Positions 26,131 through 34,832 of a stretch of 50,943 nt of DNA are shown here, in pieces (the first letter of the stretch is position 1; each line of letters starts with the position of its first letter). The notes under the pieces are model-generated. The model did no database searches, had not been told where the DNA came from, and saw only the letters and a list, made by a program, of their open reading frames with translations. The translations under genes and the position numbers were made by a program. This DNA is from DAOTXN01 sp034435435 (lineage in GTDB: Bacteria > Chloroflexota > Anaerolineae > S140-20), in assembly GCA_034435435.1 (NCBI GenBank), contig DAOTXN010000173.1:1-50943 (forward strand), read 5' to 3'.

Positions 26131-26961
26131 ATGCAAGAGGAACGTGTCGCGAGTGACATTCATGTGTTCACCAGTGAATTATACGCCCAAGTCACGGCCG
26201 GGCTGATTGTTACCGAAGAAGGGTGTGTACTCGTTGATACACTCCCCTTTCCTGAAGAAACAGTTCAAATCGCCGAGTTCGTGCGCACGATATGTCCGGC
26301 CGGCGTTCAACAAATCATCATCACACACTACCACGCGGATCACACCTACGGGGCATACCAGTTTCCTCAAGCCACCGTGGTCGCCCATGCTCTCACACGC
26401 GATCTGCTCATCCAAAAAGGAGAGAAAGCCCTGGCCCAGGCCAAGAGCCAGGCTCCGGAATTGGCGGGCGTGGAATTGGTGCTGCCATCGGTGGTCTTTG
26501 ACAGCGGCGAGTTGACTCTGCACATCGGCAAAAAAACGCTGCAACTGTTTCATTCGCCGGGCCATACCCCCGACTCGATCGCCGTTTACATCGTCGAGGA
26601 CAAAGTGCTCTTTGCCGCCGATACGCTTTTGCCGGTGCCGACTATTTTCGACGGAGATCTGGATACCTTGATTCAATCATTGCAGCGATTAAAAGAGCTA
26701 TCCATTGAATGCGTGGTGCAGGGACATGGAGAAGTCGTCTTGCGCGGCGAGGTAACCAGCCGCATCGATCAGAGCGTCAAGTATCTGGGGACGATCCGGA
26801 AACTGGTCGGGCAAACCATCGCCAAAGGACGGTCGCGAGAGAGTTTGTTGAATAACAACATCGAGTCGTGCGGATTGTCGCGCATCCCCTTGAACGGGTT
26901 GGTCCAACATCTGCACGTTGCCAATTTGCTGGCGCTCTATGATCGGATGGCGCAGAAATAG
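26131..26961 (+). CDS. Metallo-beta-lactamase-fold hydrolase
   Basis: 276 aa. Zinc-binding THYHADHTYG (His66, His68, Asp70, His71) is followed by the third-strand His in FHSPGHTPDS, the Asp in LFAADTLLPVPTIFDGD and the final His in VVQGHGEVVLRG. These are all the metal ligands of the MBL fold. The FHSPGHTPDS/ADTLLP style resembles the glyoxalase II or quinohemoprotein-associated subgroup; the substrate is unknown. No signal peptide, so cytoplasmic. The ribosome site is weak (GAGG 13 nt before ATG), perhaps disturbed by the repeat insertion upstream. A shared bidirectional terminator separates it from the convergent AAA ATPase gene. Confidence 0.85.
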   Translation: MQEERVASDIHVFTSELYAQVTAGLIVTEEGCVLVDTLPFPEETVQIAEFVRTICPAGVQQIIITHYHADHTYGAYQFPQATVVAHALTRDLLIQKGEKALAQAKSQAPELAGVELVLPSVVFDSGELTLHIGKKTLQLFHSPGHTPDSIAVYIVEDKVLFAADTLLPVPTIFDGDLDTLIQSLQRLKELSIECVVQGHGEVVLRGEVTSRIDQSVKYLGTIRKLVGQTIAKGRSRESLLNNNIESCGLSRIPLNGLVQHLHVANLLALYDRMAQK

Positions 26962-26992
26962 AAACCCGATTTCATGGGGGAAATCGGGTTTC
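26961..26992. terminator. Bidirectional terminator between convergent genes
   Basis: GAAACCCGATTTC-atgggg-GAAATCGGGTTTC, a 13-bp perfect stem serving both the MBL-fold and AAA ATPase genes. Confidence 0.8.
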
Positions 26993-26993
26993 T

Positions 26994-28364
26994 TCACATT
27001 TTGACAAAGTAGGCCTGAGCCGCTTTGTCTAACAGTTCTTTACTCAGCGCTGGCTCGACACCCAAGTAATGGGCAATGTCCACCAATTGATCGACGAGGT
27101 CACGCGGATGGCAGGCCCGGAGGGGATTGTTGGGTTTGACATAGTATTCGTGCAGCAGGTAACGCAGACCGCCGTCATTGTAAGGTACTCCCCTGGCTTC
27201 ACATATACGCTTAAAAATCTCCCGATACTCTTCGAAAGTGGGGTCCTTGATCTCAATCTTGTGCCGAATGCGACGCAGAAAAGCCTCGTCCACCAGGTCT
27301 CGCGGCGGCAAGTTGGTAGAAAAGACCAACAGCACATCAAAAGGCACTTCGATCTTGCGCCCGGTGTGCAGGGTCAAAAAGTCAGCCCGTTTTTCCATCG
27401 GCACGATCCAACGGTTCAGCAAGTCACGCGGGCGCACCAACTGCCGGCCAAAGTCGTCGATCAGGAACATACCGCCGTTGGCCTTCATCTGGAACGGCGC
27501 CTCGTAAAACTTGTTGGTGGGATCGAAAACCAGGTCGAGGCTTTCCAATGTTAGTTCGCCGCCGACCATGATCACCGGTCGCTTGATCTTGAGCCAGCGA
27601 GCATCCAAGCCCTTGTGCGGCTCTTCAGGGGACAATTGGTGATTCACATTGTCGAATACCTTGATGACCTGCCCATCCAGTTGGACAGCATAAGGTACAT
27701 ACATCGCGCCGCCCAAAATCATCTTGCCTATGCTCTCGGCAATGGCGGTTTTGCCGTTGCCGGGATGTCCAAACAGAAACATCGATTTCCCCGAATTGAT
27801 GGCCGGTCCCAGCTGGCTAAAAGTCGTCTCATTGATGATCAGATGAGAGAGCATTTGGCGCATAACCCGTTGCACGACGCGCACATTGCCCAACGGTTGC
27901 TGACGGATGGCGTCGCTGTACACATTCAGAGGCACAGGGGCCGGGCCGCCGTATTGGCTACGCTCCATGGCTTCGCGGGCTTTCTCGCTCCCTTTGAGCG
28001 TGATGGCAAATTGATAGTTCGCTTGCGTCAGACCGCCTGTTGCGCCGCGCACCTCGAGCAGTTTCTCGCGTTTAAGAAATTCGACGACCTCTTCCATCAC
28101 GCCGGCAAAGGGCAGCTTGATGCGCTCACACCAATCCACTCCCGACAAATACCCCTCGGAATACAAGATTTTTAGGGCCAGATCGGAGACAAAACCCATA
28201 CTTAACCCTGTTTCCTGCAAAGAACGCGGAGAGACGGGGAAAAAACCTTGTGGGAGCGTCCCGGTTGTCCCGGTTCTCTGGAGTGTTCCGGTGCTTCTGG
28301 GGGAACCTGCACTTTGGCCCGTGCTGCTGACTGGATCTGTGCTTCTGAGCGCGCGTTGCGTCAT
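26994..28364 (-). CDS. AAA-type ATPase
   Basis: 456 aa from ATG28364 (GGGAG 6 nt upstream; the adjacent ATG28367 is also possible). The first 60 residues are Ser/Thr/Gly-rich and disordered. About 65-145 looks like a winged-helix domain (LSGVDWCERIKLPFAGVMEEVVEFLKREKLLEV). The ATPase core has Walker A FGHPGNGKTAIA, Walker B GGMFLIDDFGRQ, sensor 1 VLLVFSTNLPPRDL and an arginine-rich LRRIRHKIEI sensor-2 region. It is soluble and probably remodels a protein complex; proteins of this form occur in Chloroflexota but I know of no assigned role. An extended -10 (TGGTATAAT) is at 28399-28404 on the same strand. Confidence 0.75.
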   Translation of the reverse strand: MTQRALRSTDPVSSTGQSAGSPRSTGTLQRTGTTGTLPQGFFPVSPRSLQETGLSMGFVSDLALKILYSEGYLSGVDWCERIKLPFAGVMEEVVEFLKREKLLEVRGATGGLTQANYQFAITLKGSEKAREAMERSQYGGPAPVPLNVYSDAIRQQPLGNVRVVQRVMRQMLSHLIINETTFSQLGPAINSGKSMFLFGHPGNGKTAIAESIGKMILGGAMYVPYAVQLDGQVIKVFDNVNHQLSPEEPHKGLDARWLKIKRPVIMVGGELTLESLDLVFDPTNKFYEAPFQMKANGGMFLIDDFGRQLVRPRDLLNRWIVPMEKRADFLTLHTGRKIEVPFDVLLVFSTNLPPRDLVDEAFLRRIRHKIEIKDPTFEEYREIFKRICEARGVPYNDGGLRYLLHEYYVKPNNPLRACHPRDLVDQLVDIAHYLGVEPALSKELLDKAAQAYFVKM

Positions 28365-28398
28365 CATGAACTCCCTACTACAAGCCGGATCTATTTCC

Positions 28399-28404
28399 AT
28401 TATA
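28399..28404 (-). promoter_or_regulatory. Extended -10 promoter of the AAA ATPase gene
   Basis: TGG-TATAAT read on the minus strand, about 35 nt before the gene's start. No good -35 is visible at the usual distance. Confidence 0.5.
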
Positions 28405-28497
28405 CCACACTTGCACAAATTTGGGACATCCGCCATCGTCAATATCCATTTAGCACTTTTGGACTATCACTAGGTGTAAAATGCTCCTAACGGGCCA

Positions 28498-28526
28498 TAG
28501 ACAGATGGATGTCCCCTACCTATAAT
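28498..28526 (+). promoter_or_regulatory. Promoter of the Tat-type formate dehydrogenase operon
   Basis: TAGACA (28498-28503), a 17-nt spacer and TATAAT (28521-28526). It gives an about 295-nt leader before the fdhA start. Confidence 0.6.
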
Positions 28527-28828
28527 AAAACCAGCCATTGGTCTGTCATCCAATAGACTTTATGGTTGTTGCCGCGTCGAATCACATGCCGTTTATCCAT
28601 TAGCCAGGCAACCTGTCATCATGATGTCCAACAAGAGGAACAAGGGTGATGCCTATGATTATCAGATGTCGTGCTGAACCTGGGCACTGGCCCGACAGAA
28701 AGGAGGCGCCTATTGGGACAAACGCGATAAGAGATTCCTTATCGCTGTGAGGTCAATGAACATTGTACTCTCCCAATTTTGCTGCACATTCTGTTCGTTA
28801 CGACGAAGCAAAGGAGGTAAGCTGATCT
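28527..28828 (+). promoter_or_regulatory. Long leader of the formate dehydrogenase operon
   Basis: No convincing gene. It holds a perfect GCGATAAG-agattc-CTTATCGC hairpin (28723-28744) without a T-run, and GC-rich segments able to fold near 28670-28715. A possible 33-codon reading frame starts at ATG28649 but has no other support. The length suggests post-transcriptional control; the signal is unknown. Confidence 0.35.
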
Positions 28829-31800
28829 ATGGATCTAAGCCGTAGAGACTTTCTCAAACTCTCCGGGCTGACCACGGGGGGCATGCTCCTGCCCCGAGAC
28901 ATCACCGCAGCGACCCGCAAGTCCCGGCCCCTGCGTCTGCACAAACCCATTGGTGAAACCCCCACCATCTGCTGTTTCTGCGGTGTGGGCTGCGGCGCGA
29001 TTGTGTCCGCCGACCCCAATCGGGTGTACAACATCGAGGGCGACCCCGATCACCCCATCAACCAGGGTTCACTGTGCAGCAAGGGCATGTCTCTGGCCCA
29101 AATCAACACTGTGGATGGCGCGACTAACCGCCGCCGCTTGCAGACGGTCAAATATCGCAAGGCCGGCGGCACTGCGTGGGAGGAAAAAGACTGGGACTGG
29201 GCGCTCACCGAAATCGCCAAGCGTGTCAAGGCCACCCGCGACCAATATTTTATCGAAAAAGACAGCGAAGGCCGGCTGGTCAACCGGCTGGAGGCCATTG
29301 CGGCGTTGGGCGGCGCGGCGCTGGACAACGAAGAGTGCTCGCTGCTCGCCAAAGCCAATCGCGCCCTCGGCCTGGTGTACATCGAACACCAGGCCCGGAT
29401 ATGACACTCCCCTACTGTTGCGGCTCTGGCAGAGTCGTTCGGTAGAGGAGCAATGACCAATCACTGGAATGACCTCAAGAACAGCGATTGCGTCTTGATT
29501 ATGGGCAGCAACGCTGCCGAAAACCATCCGATTTCCTTCAAGTGGGTCACCAAGGCCATGGAGGAGAACAGCGCCAAGCTGATCGTGGTTGACCCGCGCG
29601 TCAGCCGCTCGGCGGCCAAGGCCGACATCTATGCCCGCATCCGTTCGGGCACCGACATCGCCTTTCTCGGTGGGATGATCAAATGGATCCTGGATGACAT
29701 CGAGGCCCACCCCGAAAACTACAACATGATCTATCTCACCGAGTACACCGACCTGCCCTTCCTGATTGACCCGGCGTTCCAGACGGCGGCCGAGCTGGAT
29801 GGCAAGTTCTCCGGCTTTACGCCCGGCGACAACCCCGACTTTGGCAAGTACGACAAGGCCACCTGGACCTGGCAGAAGGACGAGAACGGCGTCTCGCTCA
29901 AAGACAAAACATTGAAGGATCCGCTCTGCGTGTTCCAATTGCTCAAAAAGCAATACGAACGCTACACGCCCGACATGGTCGCCAGCGTCACCGGGACAGA
30001 CAAAGGGACGTTCTTGAAAATCTGCGAGACCTACGCCGAGACCGGCGCAGTGGGCAAGGCTGGCGTCATCATGTACGCCATGGGCACCACGCAACACACC
30101 TATGGCACCCAGAACATCCGCGCCTATAGCATCATCCAGATCCTGCTGGCGAACATGGGTGTGGCCGGCGGCGGCATCGACGCGCTGCGCGGCGAGTCCA
30201 ACGTGCAAGGCTCGACCGACCACGGTCTGTTGTTCCACATCTGGCCTGGCTATCTGGCGCCGCCCACGGCAGGGCAAGACACGCTCAAAGCCCATCTGGA
30301 CGCCAAGCTGGCCACGTATGGCAAGTATTACGAGGCCGAAAACAAGTGGGCCGCGCCCGACCCCAAGAGCCAAAGCTGGTGGCTGAACTATCCCAAGTAT
30401 TACGTCAGCCTGCTCAAGAGCTGGTACGGCGACAACGCCACGGCCGACAACGACTTTGGCTACGCCTGGCTGCCCAAGCTCAACCCCGGCACCAACTATT
30501 CGCACATCGCCCTGTTTGAAGCGATGGGCAAAGGCACCATCAAGGGCTTGTTCTGCTGGGGACAAAACCCGGCTGTGGGCGGCCCCAACTCGTTCGCCGA
30601 GCGCAACGCGCTCAAGAACCTGGAGTGGCTGGTCAGCGTGGACTTGTGGGAGACCGAGACGTGCTCCTTCTGGCAAGAGCCGGGCGTGGACCCAACCGGC
30701 ATCCAAACCGAGGTGTTTGTGCTGCCGGCGGCCGCTTCTTTCGAAAAGGAAGGCACCATCTCGAACAGCGGGCGCTGGAGCCAATGGCGCTGGAAGGCCA
30801 CCGAGCCGCCCGGTGAGGCCATGGCCGACCTGGAGATCGTGGTCGAGCTGATGGACAAGATCATCGAGCTGTACGAGGCCGAGGGCGGCCCCAACGCCGA
30901 CGCGCTGACCCGGCTGCGCTGGAAGGGCTGGTACAATGCCAACCCGCTGCCGCGCGGCGCGGAAAGCCTGGTAGACCTGGTCTCGCGCGAGATCAACGGC
31001 TGGGCCGAGGCGCAAATCCTCAAGGACGATGGCTCGGCGCTCTACGAGGCCAACGCGCTGATGAAAACATTCGGCGATCTCAGAGCCGACGGCTCTACCT
31101 CGTGCGCCGAATGGGTCTATTGCCAGTCCTACAGTGACAAAGACGGCAACCTGCAGAAACGGCGCGACAACGTCGACGCGCACCCCGCCGGCATCGGCCT
31201 TTATTCCAAGTGGGCCTGGTGCTGGCCGGTCAACCGGCGCATCATCTACAACCGCGCCTCGGTAGACCTGGACGGCAACCCATGGGACACGAAGGATTGG
31301 GTGATCAAGTGGGACCCGACCCTCAACGAGGGCAAAGGTGGCTGGGCGGGCGACATACCCGACGGACCCTGGCCGCCGATGAACATGGAGGGCACGCGCT
31401 ATCCCTTTATCATGAAGCCAACCGGCTATGCGCATTGCTTCGGCCCCGGCCTGGCAGATGGGCCGTTCCCGGAGCACTATGAGCCGCTGGAAAGCCCAAT
31501 CAGCAACCCGCTCTCCGGCACGCAAGTCAACCCGGCCATCAAGGTCTGGCAGAAAAAGTCGGATGGCACGCCAGACATCGGCACACCCGACGAATATCCT
31601 ATCGTCGCCACCACTTACCGCGTGACCGAGCACTGGCAGGCCGGGCAGATGACGCGCAACCTGCCCTGGCTGGTGGAGCTGATGCCGCAGATGTTCGTCG
31701 AGATCAGCGAAGAGCTGGCCGCCGATCTGGATGTCAAGCACAAGGAACTGGTCACCGTCGAGTCCAAACGCGGGTCGATCCAGGCCATCGCTGTGGTCAC

Positions 31801-31993
31801 GAAACGCTTCAAACCCTTCCAGGTCAACGGAAAGACCATTCATCAGATCGGCATGCCCTGGCACTGGGGCTATCAGGGTTTGTGCGTGGGTGACAGCGCC
31901 AACGACCTCAGCCCGCACGTGGGTGACGCCAATACCATGATCCCTGAGTACAAAGCGTTCCTGGTGCGGGTGAAGAAGGGAGGTGTCGCATGA
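28829..31993 (+). CDS. fdhA: Formate dehydrogenase catalytic subunit, Tat-exported selenoprotein (FDH-N/O type)
   Basis: 1054 aa with selenocysteine at residue 192, encoded by TGA 29402-29404. Residues 1-30 are a twin-arginine signal (SRRDFLKLSG). [4Fe-4S] ligands are Cys48, Cys51, Cys55 and Cys83. The sequence around the TGA reads EHQARI-U-HSPTVAALAESFGRG, the signature of molybdenum/tungsten formate dehydrogenases with Sec as metal ligand. The remaining domains are a bis-MGD oxidoreductase of FdnG length. A stem, CTCCcCTAC/GTAGaGGAG, at 29407-29450 is the likely SECIS. It oxidises formate outside the membrane and passes electrons to the Fe-S and membrane subunits encoded directly downstream (4-nt overlap). 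A pseudogene is excluded because both halves are in frame and fully conserved. Confidence 0.95.
29402..29450 (+). promoter_or_regulatory. Sec UGA and SECIS hairpin of Tat-type fdhA
   Basis: TGA at 29402-29404, then CTCC-c-CTAC (29407-29415) pairing with GTAG-a-GGAG (29442-29450), with a small inner TTGC/GCAG stem. Confidence 0.7.
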
Positions 31994-32832
31994 GCGGCGG
32001 CAACGGAAACAGCAACGCAGTACTAGTAGACCTGGTGCGCTGCATGGGCTGCCGGGCCTGTCAGGTGGCTTGCAAGGCCTGGAACGACAACCCTGGTGAG
32101 ATTACGCTGTGCCTGGGCTGCTACGACAACCCGCCAGGCTTTTCGGTGGACACCTGGAGCCTGATGCAGTTCAACGAAGTAGAATACAACGGCGACCTGC
32201 ACTGGGTGTTTGCCAAGCGCCAATGTATGCACTGCCTGCACCCGGCCTGTGTTTCGGCCTGCCCGGTGCAGGCGCTGCACAAGCTAGATAACGGCCCCGT
32301 AGTGTACGATAAGGAAAAGTGCATCGGCTGTCGCTACTGCATGGTGGCCTGCCCGTTCAATGTGCCCCGGATTGACTTTTACAAATTCCTGCCGGTGATC
32401 ACCAAGTGCACGTTCTGCGCGGACCGCCAGGGCGAGGGAATGGAACCGGCCTGTGTCAAGGCCTGTCCCACCGATGCGCTGACCTTTGGCACGCGGGACG
32501 AGCTACTGGCCGAGGGGCGCACGCGCATCGCCAATCGCCCGGACAAGTATGTAAACCACATCTATGGCGAGCGAGAGGCCGGAGGCACGAGCTGGATGTA
32601 CCTGTCGCCGGTGCCCTTCAAGGACCTCATCCCCACCGTCGAAAAGGCTTTCGGATTCCCCGAGCTGGATTCCGAGCCGGTGCCAGAGATCAGCGAGAGC
32701 GTGGCCGTCTATGGCACGCCGACCGCGCTGGCGACAGTGGGCGCAGTGCTGGCAGGGGTGTACTGGATCACCAAGCGCCGGATGCAACAACTGGGACCAT
32801 CTCGCGCCCAGGCTAAAAAGGAGAAAAAGTGA
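31990..32832 (+). CDS. fdhB: Formate dehydrogenase Fe-S subunit (FdnH/HybA-like)
   Basis: 280 aa, overlapping the fdhA stop by 4 nt. Four ferredoxin-type cysteine clusters: CMGCRACQVAC, CMHCLHPACVSACP, CIGCRYCMVACP and CTFCADR...CVKACP, giving four [4Fe-4S] centres. A C-terminal transmembrane helix (about 245-265, TALATVGAVLAGVYWITKRR) anchors it. It has no signal peptide of its own, so it is probably carried out with the Tat-bearing catalytic subunit, as in FDH-N. It conducts electrons from the catalytic subunit to the NrfD-type membrane subunit. Confidence 0.93.
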   Translation: MSGGNGNSNAVLVDLVRCMGCRACQVACKAWNDNPGEITLCLGCYDNPPGFSVDTWSLMQFNEVEYNGDLHWVFAKRQCMHCLHPACVSACPVQALHKLDNGPVVYDKEKCIGCRYCMVACPFNVPRIDFYKFLPVITKCTFCADRQGEGMEPACVKACPTDALTFGTRDELLAEGRTRIANRPDKYVNHIYGEREAGGTSWMYLSPVPFKDLIPTVEKAFGFPELDSEPVPEISESVAVYGTPTALATVGAVLAGVYWITKRRMQQLGPSRAQAKKEKK

Positions 32833-33968
32833 TGTCGGCGACAACTGTTACCAAAGCAAAAAGCTCAGCTAACATCCTCTTGCTCCTCCTCGGAGCCATC
32901 ACCTTGATCGGGTTGGCGCTGGGGGTCTATCGGCTGACCACGAGCCTGGGAGAAACCACTAATCTGAGCAGCGGCTATCCCTGGGGATTGTGGATCGCCT
33001 TTGACTTTTTCGCGGTGCCGCTCTCGGCCGGGGCTTTTACGCTGGCGGCCACACTGCACATCTTTAACCGCGAAAAGTACCACGGCATCGCTCACCTGGC
33101 CCTGCTGGCCGGTTTCCTGGGCTACACGATGGTGATCCTGGTGCTGGTTCTGGACATCAACCGTTGGGATCAATTCTACAACGTGCTGCTGCCGGGGCTG
33201 TGGAACCTGCACTCGTTCATGTTCGAGGTCGCCATGTCCATTACGCTGTACTTTGGCGTGATGATGCTCGAGCTGTTCCCTATCGTGTTTGGGCGCAAGA
33301 ACTGGCTGGCCGTGCGAGTGGTCGAGGGCTTGATCCCCTTGATCGCCGGCGTGGGCGTGCTGCTCTCGACGGTGCACCAAAGCTCCATCGGCGCGATCTT
33401 TTTGATCCTGCGCCACCGCCTGGATGCGCTGTGGTGGTCGCCCATCATCCCGCTGCTGTTCTTTACCTCGGCGCTGTTTAGCGGGTTGTCGGTGGCGACG
33501 CTGTTGGCTATCCTGACCTGGCGGGCGCTGGGCAAACCCACCCCGACGGCGCTGTTGCACGGCCTGACCCGGGTGGCGGCCATCGTGATGGTCATTTTCC
33601 TGGTGCTCAGGTTCGGCGATCTGCTGCTGGCCGGCGAGCTGGGGCTGATGTTCACCAGCGAGTACAGCTTGATATTCTGGATCGAGCTGGTCTTGCTGGC
33701 CGCGCCGTTGGTGATTTACTTTTCCAAGGCGCGGGAAAACGAGAACCTGTTGCTGCTCGGCACAGTGAGCACCTTGCTGTGGCTGGCCCTCAACCGCTCC
33801 ACCATCGCCTGGTTCGCGCTCAAGGCCCCGTCCGGCTGGACCTACTCGCCCACCTGGGTCGAGGTTGGCATCGTCGTGGCGGCCTTTGCAGCGGGCATTC
33901 TGTTCTACACCTTGGGCGTGCGCAAGCTGCCCAAGCTGCGCGAAGGCATCCTCGAAGAGGGCCACTAG
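32832..33968 (+). CDS. NrfD/HybB-type integral membrane subunit
   Basis: 378 aa from ATG32832, which overlaps the preceding stop (TGATG) and has GGAG 10 nt upstream. About nine to ten transmembrane helices, with NrfD-family sequences such as YPWGLWIAFDFFAVPLSAGAF, YHGIAHLALLAGFLGY and LLSTVHQSSIGAIFLILRHR. It has no heme-binding His arrangement of FdnI, so it resembles HybB/PsrC quinone-site subunits. It should exchange electrons with menaquinone, completing a membrane-bound formate dehydrogenase. A strong terminator follows (33986-34020). Confidence 0.9.
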   Translation: MSATTVTKAKSSANILLLLLGAITLIGLALGVYRLTTSLGETTNLSSGYPWGLWIAFDFFAVPLSAGAFTLAATLHIFNREKYHGIAHLALLAGFLGYTMVILVLVLDINRWDQFYNVLLPGLWNLHSFMFEVAMSITLYFGVMMLELFPIVFGRKNWLAVRVVEGLIPLIAGVGVLLSTVHQSSIGAIFLILRHRLDALWWSPIIPLLFFTSALFSGLSVATLLAILTWRALGKPTPTALLHGLTRVAAIVMVIFLVLRFGDLLLAGELGLMFTSEYSLIFWIELVLLAAPLVIYFSKARENENLLLLGTVSTLLWLALNRSTIAWFALKAPSGWTYSPTWVEVGIVVAAFAAGILFYTLGVRKLPKLREGILEEGH

Positions 33969-33985
33969 GTTCAAGCCCTAACAAA

Positions 33986-34020
33986 CAAAGGGCAAGGGTC
34001 ATACAAACCCTTGCCCTTTG
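33986..34020 (+). terminator. Terminator after the fdhAB-nrfD operon
   Basis: CAAAGGGCAAGGGT-catacaa-ACCCTTGCCCTTTG, a 14-bp perfect stem; the downstream tail is only weakly T-rich. Confidence 0.7.
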
Positions 34021-34073
34021 CTGTGTGGGGGGATATAATGGCAACGAATTGGGTGAGAGTGAGGTGATGATTG

Positions 34074-34283
34074 ATGGAAACTATGATTGTGGATCGTAAG
34101 CAAGCGTTGTGGCTGGTGGCCGGACTGCTGGCGGAATTTGAGCCAGACGCAAAGGTGGAAATCCTAAAGTCTGACGGCACTATCGTCATCCGCCCTCAAG
34201 GCACTCACTCGGAGCTTTTGCACTGGGCGGAGAGAATCGGTGACAAGTACGACGACGTCTTTAAACGATTGGCAGAAAGCTAG
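34074..34283 (+). CDS. Small antitoxin-like protein upstream of doc
   Basis: 69 aa from ATG34074 behind GAGGTGA; TTG34071 is also in frame. Acidic-basic mixed small protein (VDRKQALWLVAGLLAEFEPDAKVEILKSDGTIVIRPQGTHSELL). It does not show the Phd fold clearly. It lies 2 nt upstream of the Doc toxin gene, the standard antitoxin position, and its C-terminal helix (LHWAERIGDKYDDVFKRLAE) could block the toxin. Function inferred from position. Confidence 0.65.
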   Translation: METMIVDRKQALWLVAGLLAEFEPDAKVEILKSDGTIVIRPQGTHSELLHWAERIGDKYDDVFKRLAES

Positions 34284-34285
34284 AA

Positions 34286-34678
34286 ATGATTCAATACCTG
34301 ACTATTGAAGACATTCTAGCTCTGCATGACTATGCCATCCAACGCTACGGCGGTTCGCCGGGTGTGCTAGGTATGGGGCGGCTAGAATCTGCGTTGGACG
34401 CGCCAAAACAAACCATGTTTGGCGAGGAACTCTATCCCGACGTCTTTGCCAAGTCAGCCATCCTGGTCTACCTGCTGGTTAAAAACCATCCTTTTATTGA
34501 CGGCAACAAGCGGACAGCCCTCTACACACTGCTCAGGTTTCTAGAGATCAACGGCCTCACTATGAGCGTAGCCAGTAACGACGATCTGTACCAGTTCACC
34601 ATCGACATCGCCACCTCCAAATTGGACAAAGCGCAAATTGAGGAATGGCTGAAACAACACACGGTTTCGATACCCTAA
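34286..34678 (+). CDS. doc: Doc-family toxin (Fic fold)
   Basis: 130 aa. Fic motif HPFIDGNKRT (residues 68-77), close to the phage P1 Doc form, which phosphorylates EF-Tu and stops translation. The N-terminal YLTIEDILALHDYAI and the GVLGMGRLESALDAP segment are typical of the Doc family. Co-transcribed with the small gene 2 nt upstream. The pair sits between the Tat-type formate dehydrogenase operon and fdhE, flanked by a terminator and a dispersed repeat, so it was probably inserted as a unit. Confidence 0.9.
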   Translation: MIQYLTIEDILALHDYAIQRYGGSPGVLGMGRLESALDAPKQTMFGEELYPDVFAKSAILVYLLVKNHPFIDGNKRTALYTLLRFLEINGLTMSVASNDDLYQFTIDIATSKLDKAQIEEWLKQHTVSIP

Positions 34679-34773
34679 CCCGGACAAGCCGGAACCCAAA
34701 AGGCTAACCACGGATTACACAGATTTCACTGATTCCCCTTTTCAATCCGTGCAATCTGTGAAATCTGTGGTTG
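34674..34773. repeat. Dispersed hairpin repeat (ACGGAT family), copy B
   Basis: AACCACGGATTACACAGATT ... AATCTGTGAAATCTGTGGTT inverted arms, with the GGACAAGCCGGAACC tail now on the left (inverted orientation compared with copy A). Confidence 0.75.
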
Positions 34774-34832
34774 TTTTCCTACTCGAAAAGCAAACACGTG
34801 ATCGTCAAGGTACTAATTCACAGGAGCTAAAT

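Noticed and set aside
29069..31918. 949-aa reading frame on the minus strand opposite fdhA
   Set aside because: It is the antisense shadow of a GC-rich gene; it has no family motif and overlaps a strongly supported gene throughout.
28829..31993. In-frame TGA at 29402 read as a nonsense mutation splitting fdhA
   Set aside because: Both halves are in the same frame, the TGA replaces the known catalytic Sec/Cys and a hairpin follows directly. The same pattern holds for the TGAs at 37773, 40928, 48756, 49239 and 49724.
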